64,000 bases of DNA from Parafrigoribacterium_A soli (GTDB lineage Bacteria > Actinomycetota > Actinomycetes > Actinomycetales > Microbacteriaceae). The position numbers and the translations under genes were made by a program. Positions 58,933 through 64,000 of the stretch are shown here, piece by piece. Within the stretch, counting starts at the first letter, position 1, and each line of letters opens with the position of its first letter. The notes beneath the pieces were generated by a model. The model ran no database searches. It saw only the letters and a list, made by a program, of their open reading frames with translations, and was not told where the DNA came from. The stretch is taken from contig NZ_JBELNZ010000002.1 of the NCBI RefSeq assembly GCF_040227235.1, positions 248,001 through 312,000 of the forward strand, read 5' to 3'.

Positions 58933-59060
58933 CGACGGTCGCTGAGCTTGGGCCCACGCCGCCGGTTCCGAACGATTCGAAGAATCGGGCGGCCGCGCCG
59001 GCGGGGAGCGAAGCGCCCTTCGACAAGCTCAGGGAACGCGACAAGCTCAGGGAACGCGAG
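58933..59060. repeat. Second intergenic palindromic element with tandem 18-bp units
   Basis: CTGAGCTTG (58942-58950) pairs with CTTCGACAAGCTCAG (59018-59032). The unit ACAAGCTCAGGGAACGCG is repeated at 59023-59040 and 59041-59058. CGATTCGAAGAATCG at 58973-58987 is a further palindrome. The copy fills the gap to the PAC2 stop. Confidence 0.75.
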
Positions 59061-59990
59061 CTACGGCCGCCACGGCTCGTCGGGCTTGCCGTCGCCCTTG
59101 CCGCCGTCGCGCTTGCGCAGGTAGCGCTCGAACTCTTGGGCGATCGCCTCACCGCTCGCCTCGGGGGAGTCCACCGTGTCTCTCGCCGCCTCGAGCTGGG
59201 CGATGTATGTCGCCATGTCGTCGTCCTCCGCGGCGAGCGCGTCGATCCCGCTCTCCCAGGCGGCGGACTCAGTCACCAGATCTCCGCGAGGGATCACGAC
59301 ATCGATGATCTCCTCGAGCTTGTCGATGATCGCGAGCGTGGCCTTGGGAGAGGGAGCGTTGTGCACGTAGTGCGGCACCGACGCCCAGATCGAGACCGTC
59401 GGAATCCCCGCGGCCTCGGCCGCCTCACCCAGCACCGAGAGGATGCCGACCGGCCCCTCATAGCTGCTGCGCTCCACCCCGAGCTGCTTGCGCACGGCCG
59501 CGTTCTCGCTCGTCACGAAGACCGAGATCGGCCTCGTGTGGGGAACATCGGCGAGCATTGCACCGAGGAACACGATGCCGCTGATGCGCGTGTCGTGCAG
59601 GGTCGCCATGATCTCGGCTGTGAAGGTGCGCCAGCCACGAGAGGGCTCGGTGCCGAGGAGGAGGTAGATGTTCGAGCCGTTGTCCGCGCTCATGTCGAGC
59701 TGCGCGTCTTCGGCGAGCCGCCGCACCTTCTTGCGGCGCTGCGAGGTTGGACCGTACATGGTCACGTTCGGCCAGACGAGCATGCGGTTGCCGTCTTCAT
59801 CCTGAGTCGTGGTCGGCCGATTGAACTGGAAGTCGAAGTACTCCTCGGCGTCCACCTCCGCGATCGGATACAGGTCAAGCTGGTCCTTCAGGCTGCGCAC
59901 GACACCGCTGGCCGCCTCGCCCGCGTCGTTCCACCCCTCGAACGCGACGACGAGCAGCCGTCCGCTCAGGATTCCCGCGCTAGTGCTCAC
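59061..59990 (-). CDS. PAC2-family protein (proteasome-assembly-chaperone fold)
   Basis: 309 residues. VVAFEGWNDAGEAASGVV opens the fold; YLLLGTEPSRGWRTF and SIWASVPHYVHNAPSPKATL follow, as in actinobacterial PAC2 proteins. The C-terminus is acidic then basic (YLRKRDGGKGDG). The function is unknown; the fold is shared with proteasome assembly chaperones. GTG at 59990 follows GAGGG by six bases. No proteasome genes are present in the region. Confidence 0.85.
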   Translation of the reverse strand: MSTSAGILSGRLLVVAFEGWNDAGEAASGVVRSLKDQLDLYPIAEVDAEEYFDFQFNRPTTTQDEDGNRMLVWPNVTMYGPTSQRRKKVRRLAEDAQLDMSADNGSNIYLLLGTEPSRGWRTFTAEIMATLHDTRISGIVFLGAMLADVPHTRPISVFVTSENAAVRKQLGVERSSYEGPVGILSVLGEAAEAAGIPTVSIWASVPHYVHNAPSPKATLAIIDKLEEIIDVVIPRGDLVTESAAWESGIDALAAEDDDMATYIAQLEAARDTVDSPEASGEAIAQEFERYLRKRDGGKGDGKPDEPWRP

Positions 59991-60063
59991 CGCATACCCT
60001 CACTGGCCCAAGCCGTGGCGGCTCAACCCTCCCGTCAAGGATAGAACGTGCTGCCCGTCCAAC

Positions 60064-60069
60064 TAGAAT
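60064..60069 (+). promoter_or_regulatory. -10 element of the HAD gene
   Basis: TAGAAT with six bases to GTG 60076; leaderless. Confidence 0.5.
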
Positions 60070-60075
60070 CAGGCG

Positions 60076-60750
60076 GTGACTCAACAGCATCCGGCCGCCG
60101 TCCTGTGGGACATGGATGGCACCCTCATCGACACCGAGCCGTACTGGCTGAGCGCCGAGCGGGAGCTGGTGCTGTCCTTCGGCGGAACCTGGTCCCACGA
60201 GGATGGCCTCCAACTCGTGGGCAACGGTCTCTGGGAGTCCGCCGCAATCTTTCAGGAGCGCGGCGTCGCGCTCGACGCCGACGAGATCGTGTCGCGCCTC
60301 ACCGACCGGGTGCTCGAACAGATCGAGGCCGAGGTGCCGTGGCGCCCGGGATCGAGGGAACTGCTCAAGGCGGTGCGTGATGCCGGCATTCCCACCGCAC
60401 TCGTCACCATGTCGGTTCGCCGGATGGCCGAGTATGTCGTCTCCGCCGTCGGGTTCGAAGCCTTCGACGCGGTCGTCGCGGGCGACACCGTGACGCACAG
60501 CAAGCCGCATCCGGAGCCGTACCTCAAGGCGGCGGAGCTGCTGGGTGTCGACCCCGCGCAATGTGTCGCGCTCGAAGACTCTGCTCCGGGCCTCACCTCG
60601 GCCCTCGCCGCGGGCACGACCGTCATCGGCGTGCCCCTCCACGTGCCGCTCGAAGAGGGCCCGGGCCACACGATCTGGCACACCCTCGAGGGCAGCACCC
60701 TCAACGACCTCCTCGCCGTGTACCGCGACTCGCTCGGAGTGACGGCGTGA
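60076..60750 (+). CDS. HAD-superfamily hydrolase (beta-phosphoglucomutase-like)
   Basis: 224 residues. LWDMDGTLIDTEP is motif I with the nucleophile aspartate, ALVTMSVRR motif II, KPHPEPYLKAAELL motif III and ALEDSAPGLTSALAAG motif IV. It hydrolyses a phosphate ester or moves phosphate on a sugar. The start GTG is at 60076; the stop overlaps the trmI start by 4 bp. Confidence 0.88.
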   Translation: MTQQHPAAVLWDMDGTLIDTEPYWLSAERELVLSFGGTWSHEDGLQLVGNGLWESAAIFQERGVALDADEIVSRLTDRVLEQIEAEVPWRPGSRELLKAVRDAGIPTALVTMSVRRMAEYVVSAVGFEAFDAVVAGDTVTHSKPHPEPYLKAAELLGVDPAQCVALEDSAPGLTSALAAGTTVIGVPLHVPLEEGPGHTIWHTLEGSTLNDLLAVYRDSLGVTA

Positions 60751-61760
60751 GCGCCGGTGCCCAACGCAGGCAGAGCGGACCGTTCCGACTCGGCGACAAG
60801 GTGCAGCTCACTGGACCCAAGGGCAGGCTCAACACCATCACGCTCGAGGCGGGCAAGGTCTTCCACACTCACCGCGGCATGATCGAGCACGACGCCCTCG
60901 TCGGCCTGCCCGACGCCTCCGTCGTCACGAGCACCACGGATGACGAATACCTCGCGCTTCGACCGCTGCTCAACGACTTCGTCATGTCGATGCCGCGCGG
61001 GGCAGCCATCATCTACCCGAAGGATGCCGCGCAGATCCTCGCGCTCGGCGACATCTTCCCCGGCGCGACCGTGGTCGAGGCCGGCGTCGGCTCCGGAGCG
61101 CTGTCGCTCTGGCTGCTGCGCGCGATAGGCGACGAAGGCACGCTCCTCTCCTTCGAGCGGCGGGAGGAGTTCGCCGCCGTCGCCAAGGGCAACGTCGCGA
61201 GCTTCCTCGGTGCCGAACCGCAGAACTGGTCTGTCGTCGTCGGCGACCTCGTGGAGGCGCTGCCGACATCCGTCACCGCTGGCTCGGTCGACCGCATCCT
61301 GCTCGACATGCTCGCACCCTGGGAGTGCATCGAGGCCTGCGCCGAGGCCCTCACGCCCGGCGGCGTGCTGGTCTGCTACATCGCCACCGTGACGCAGCTG
61401 TCGAGGGTGGCCGAAGCCATCCGCCACAGCGGCCTATTCACCGAACCAGACTCCTCGGAGACCATGGTGCGCGGCTGGCACGTCGAGGGGCTCGCGGTGC
61501 GCCCGGATCACCGGATGGTCGCCCACACGGGCTTCCTGCTCACCGCCAGAAGGCTCGCACCGGACGTCATCCTGCCGCAACTCAAGCGCCGCGCCTCGAA
61601 GAGCGATTTCAGCGATGCGGATGTCGACGCCTGGACCCCGGGAGCCCTCGGCGACCGCACCGCGTCGCCCAAGCGCGTGCGCAAGGCCGCTCGAGAGGCC
61701 CAGTCTGCGGCGGAGCACGCCATGCGTGCGGAGGCGGGCGAGGACGCACCGTCCGCCTAG
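60747..61760 (+). CDS. trmI: tRNA (adenine-N1-)-methyltransferase (TrmI)
   Basis: 337 residues. An N-terminal FRLGDKVQLTGPKGRLNTI segment and a SAM site EAGVGSGALSLWLLRA with LDMLAPWECIEA match TrmI, which methylates A58 in the tRNA T-loop. The basic C-terminal tail is rich in Lys/Arg-Ala. GTG at 60747 overlaps the HAD stop. It equals Rv2118c in M. tuberculosis, as recalled. Confidence 0.93.
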   Translation: MSAGAQRRQSGPFRLGDKVQLTGPKGRLNTITLEAGKVFHTHRGMIEHDALVGLPDASVVTSTTDDEYLALRPLLNDFVMSMPRGAAIIYPKDAAQILALGDIFPGATVVEAGVGSGALSLWLLRAIGDEGTLLSFERREEFAAVAKGNVASFLGAEPQNWSVVVGDLVEALPTSVTAGSVDRILLDMLAPWECIEACAEALTPGGVLVCYIATVTQLSRVAEAIRHSGLFTEPDSSETMVRGWHVEGLAVRPDHRMVAHTGFLLTARRLAPDVILPQLKRRASKSDFSDADVDAWTPGALGDRTASPKRVRKAAREAQSAAEHAMRAEAGEDAPSA

Positions 61761-61763
61761 AAT
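61758..61763 (+). promoter_or_regulatory. -10 element of the FKBP lipoprotein
   Basis: TAGAAT overlaps the trmI stop. It would give a leader of about 29 bases ending in the Shine-Dalgarno GAAAGAAGGA before GTG 61799. Confidence 0.45.
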
Positions 61764-61798
61764 TGGAAAACTTCACGACCTGACTGAAAGAAGGATTC

Positions 61799-62740
61799 GT
61801 GCGCAAGACACTCGCGCTGATCGCAACCCTCGGTGTTCTGACCGCTCTGACCGCCTGCTCCGGCGGGGGAGCGCAAGGCTGCGACAACCCCATGGTCTCC
61901 GGCGCCGCCTCATCAGTCGTGAAGGCGACGGGTGCCGTCGGCTCCGCGCCCAAGATCGACTTTCCGACTCCGATCACCTCCAAAACCACGCAGAAGACCG
62001 AGCTGATCAAGGGCAAGGGCGCCGAGCTGCAGCCCGGCCAGCCGGTCCTGTTCGAGGCCACGCTGCTGAATGGTGCCGACGGCAAGGTCATCGACAAGAC
62101 CGGCTACACCGAGGGCGCCAAGAACCTGCTCACCCTCGGCCAGCCCGACCTCTCGGCCCTCAGCCACGGACTCGAGTGCTCGCGCGTCGGCTCGCGCGTC
62201 GTCATCGCCACCTCAGACAAGGCGGGCGCCAAGACGGGTGGCGTGAAGGCGGACGGCAAGCCCGGCTCCGTCATCTTCGTCGCCGACATCACCAAGGCCT
62301 TCCTGACCAAGGCCAACGGTGCCCCACAGGCGTCCCAGTCCGGCATGCCCGAGGTCGTGCTGGCTCCAAACGGCCGCCCCGGCATCACCGTCCCGCAGCA
62401 CAGCGCGCCCAAGAAGCTCAAGGTCAACGTGCTCAAGGCGGGCGATGGTAAGAAGATCACCGAGGGCGACACGGTCGTCATGAAGTACACCGGTGTGGTC
62501 TGGGATGACGCCAGCAGCGTCTTCGATTCGACCTGGACGAAGAACCAGGCTGTCATGATCAAGGTGGCGAAAGACACCGTCGTCGCGGGCTTCGTCAAGG
62601 GACTCGTCGGCCAGAAGGTCGGCTCCCAGGTGCTGCTGGTCATCCCTCCGAAGGAGGGCTACGGCGCCAAGGGGCAGGGCGAGGTGCCCGCGAATGCCAC
62701 GATCATCTTCGTCGTCGACATCCTGGGAATCTCCAACTAA
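61799..62740 (+). CDS. FKBP-type peptidyl-prolyl isomerase lipoprotein
   Basis: 313 residues. The signal ends in a lipobox, ALTACSGG, so the protein is lipid-anchored outside the membrane. A first FKBP-like half lies near residues 60-165, and the second half has GDTVVMKYTGVVWDD, FVKGLVGQKVGSQVLLVIPP and GYGAKG, the isomerase domain. It helps fold exported proteins. A GTG start follows a clear Shine-Dalgarno. It sits between trmI and pafB. Confidence 0.9.
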   Translation: MRKTLALIATLGVLTALTACSGGGAQGCDNPMVSGAASSVVKATGAVGSAPKIDFPTPITSKTTQKTELIKGKGAELQPGQPVLFEATLLNGADGKVIDKTGYTEGAKNLLTLGQPDLSALSHGLECSRVGSRVVIATSDKAGAKTGGVKADGKPGSVIFVADITKAFLTKANGAPQASQSGMPEVVLAPNGRPGITVPQHSAPKKLKVNVLKAGDGKKITEGDTVVMKYTGVVWDDASSVFDSTWTKNQAVMIKVAKDTVVAGFVKGLVGQKVGSQVLLVIPPKEGYGAKGQGEVPANATIIFVVDILGISN

Positions 62741-62741
62741 C

Positions 62742-62747
62742 TAGAAT
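62742..62747 (+). promoter_or_regulatory. -10 element of pafB
   Basis: TAGAAT followed by six bases and GTG 62754; leaderless. Confidence 0.5.
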
Positions 62748-62753
62748 CTTGTC

Positions 62754-63767
62754 GTGGCTCAGTCCAGTTCTCCCAGGGTCCCGGTCGAGGAGCGTCTCTT
62801 CAGCCTCGTCCTGGCCTTGCTGGCGACCGAAACCGGCCTGAGCAAGAACGAGATCCTCTCCACGGTGCAGGGGTATCGCCAGCGCTACTCCGCCTCGGGC
62901 GACAACTCCAATCTCGAGCGCCAGTTCGAGCGCGACAAAGACGACATTCGCGAGCTCGGTGTGCCGCTCGAAACGATCGATGCGCCCGGGCAGGCGGGCA
63001 ACAATCAGAACCTTCGCTACCGCATCCCGCGCGGAGCCTACGAGTTGCCGAGCGACATCTCCTTCTCGGCGGAGGAGACGGCGCTGCTCAGCCTCGCCGC
63101 GATGGTCTGGCGCGAGGGCTCACTCTCCGCGGAGTCACGCAGGGCCATCGTCAAGCTGCGCTCCCTCGGCGGCGGCACGGGGGAGCCGGTGCTCGGTTAC
63201 GTGCCCAGCCTTCGCGTGCGCGATGCCGCGTTCGAGCCCCTGCGATCGGCGCTCGAGAAGCACCAGATCGTGCGATTCTCCTATCTCAAGCCAGGCGAGG
63301 CGGATGCACGGGTGCGCACCGTCGCGCCGCTCGCGCTCGTGCAGCACCAGGGTCGCTGGCACCTCCACGCCCTGGAGCCCGACACTCGGGTCACCAAGAC
63401 CTTCCTTCTGCGCCGCATCGTGAGCCAGGTGACCACGACGGGCAAGACCTTCGTGCCCGACGACACGGACCAGTCGAGCGCGGCCCTCGCGGAGCTCGAA
63501 CAGGTGTGGAACTCGCACACGGCCGAGGTCGAGGTCACTCCAGACTCGGATGCCGCGGCCAGGCTTCGCAAGCGTCGCGGCACCCGCACGACGGCATCCG
63601 GCACCCTGCTGCTGCACTATTCGGACGCGAACATCGTCGCCGACGAACTGGCGGGTTACGGCCCTGAGGTGCTCGTGCTCTCGCCGCCGGAGCTGCGGCT
63701 CGCGGTGAGCGCACGACTGCGTCTCGTCGCGCAGGAGCACATGTCGGAGGGCGGCAGCAATGGCTGA
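62754..63767 (+). CDS. pafB: PafB, WYL-domain regulator of the DNA-damage response
   Basis: 337 residues. A winged helix opens the protein (VEERLFSLVLALLATETGLSK), followed by a WYL domain (VRFSYLKPGEADARVRTVAP, then GRWHLHALEP) and a C-terminal WCX region. With PafC it activates RecA-independent damage promoters. It overlaps pafC by 8 bp. The match to a TGTCGGTG-N8-TAATGT promoter at 8947 ties it to a gene in this window. Confidence 0.93.
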   Translation: MAQSSSPRVPVEERLFSLVLALLATETGLSKNEILSTVQGYRQRYSASGDNSNLERQFERDKDDIRELGVPLETIDAPGQAGNNQNLRYRIPRGAYELPSDISFSAEETALLSLAAMVWREGSLSAESRRAIVKLRSLGGGTGEPVLGYVPSLRVRDAAFEPLRSALEKHQIVRFSYLKPGEADARVRTVAPLALVQHQGRWHLHALEPDTRVTKTFLLRRIVSQVTTTGKTFVPDDTDQSSAALAELEQVWNSHTAEVEVTPDSDAAARLRKRRGTRTTASGTLLLHYSDANIVADELAGYGPEVLVLSPPELRLAVSARLRLVAQEHMSEGGSNG

Positions 63768-64000
63768 GCGGCGTGGACCACTGCAGGCGCAGGACAAGCT
63801 CGCCTTCCTGCTCTCGCTCGTTCCCTTCCTCATGGACCACGAGCGCATCAGCGTTGGCGAGGTCGCCAGTCACTTCTCGGTTCCCGAGGAGGAGGTGCGC
63901 GAGGCGGTCAGGCTGATTGCCGTCTCCGGCATACCAGGCGAGACGGGCCAGTACCAGCACGGCGACCTCTTCGACCTCGCCTGGGATGACTTCGAAGACA
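63760..64000 (+). CDS. pafC: PafC, WYL-family regulator, 5' end only
   Basis: The first 80 codons are present (MAERRGPLQAQDKLAFLLSL), matching the PafC winged helix (FLMDHERISVGEVASHFSV). The gene runs off the right edge. ATG at 63760 lies inside the end of pafB, an overlap of 8 bp. It would form the PafBC heterodimer. Confidence 0.92.
   Translation, partial: MAERRGPLQAQDKLAFLLSLVPFLMDHERISVGEVASHFSVPEEEVREAVRLIAVSGIPGETGQYQHGDLFDLAWDDFED

Noticed and set aside
1..64000. CRISPR arrays, insertion sequences, prophage genes
   Set aside because: None seen: no regularly spaced repeats, transposase or phage structural genes.

Overview
The window is about 65% GC, packs genes tightly, and often uses GTG starts, 4-bp start/stop overlaps and leaderless promoters. 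Mycothiol ligase (mshC), pafBC, a MarP-like protease, imuA-imuB-dnaE2 and actinobacterial LexA boxes place it in the Actinobacteria. Overall gene style suggests Microbacteriaceae; that family assignment is inference. No phage, insertion sequence or CRISPR array was seen.

Layout. 1-8.9 kb: trehalose synthase (cut by the left edge), hydrolase, glycosyltransferase, phosphatase, sirtuin, rRNA/tRNA methyltransferase, D,D-carboxypeptidase, desaturase and an SGNH hydrolase. 8.9-17.8 kb: a DNA-damage block with a helicase behind a PafBC-type promoter, an aminotransferase, and the mutasome operon imuA-imuB-dnaE2 behind a perfect LexA box. 17.8-20.6 kb: polyprenyl-sugar glycosylation genes. 20.7-26 kb: a two-component system, HAD phosphatase, CE7 esterase and a MarP-like protease that appears to start at ATT. 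26-28.3 kb: an SOS cluster with an SRAP protein and a divergent pair of small genes, each with its own LexA box. 28.3-36 kb: glutathione peroxidase, DEAD-box helicase, ABC1 kinase with PadR regulator, small proteins and a divergent MFS/regulator pair.

36-54 kb is the most striking part: a DevR/DosR-like oxygen or redox dormancy island. It encodes a DevS-like heme GAF kinase and a DevR-like regulator, three universal stress proteins, zinc alcohol dehydrogenase, phosphoketolase, a PNPOx-fold protein, two P-type ATPases, an aldo-keto reductase, two SDRs, an OsmC protein and a hydrolase. Eight DevR-type boxes sit in front of these genes. At most of them the box is centred exactly 42.5 bp upstream of a predicted transcription start, and three predicted starts coincide with the start codon.

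54-64 kb: tRNA-Leu(GAG), then a block whose order (M20 peptidase, uppP, mshC, PAC2, trmI, pafB, pafC) matches the mycobacterial chromosome from memory, except that the Pup-proteasome genes expected between trmI and pafB are absent. PafBC at the right edge would be the activator of the helicase promoter near 8.95 kb, so the window holds both arms (LexA and PafBC) of the DNA-damage response.
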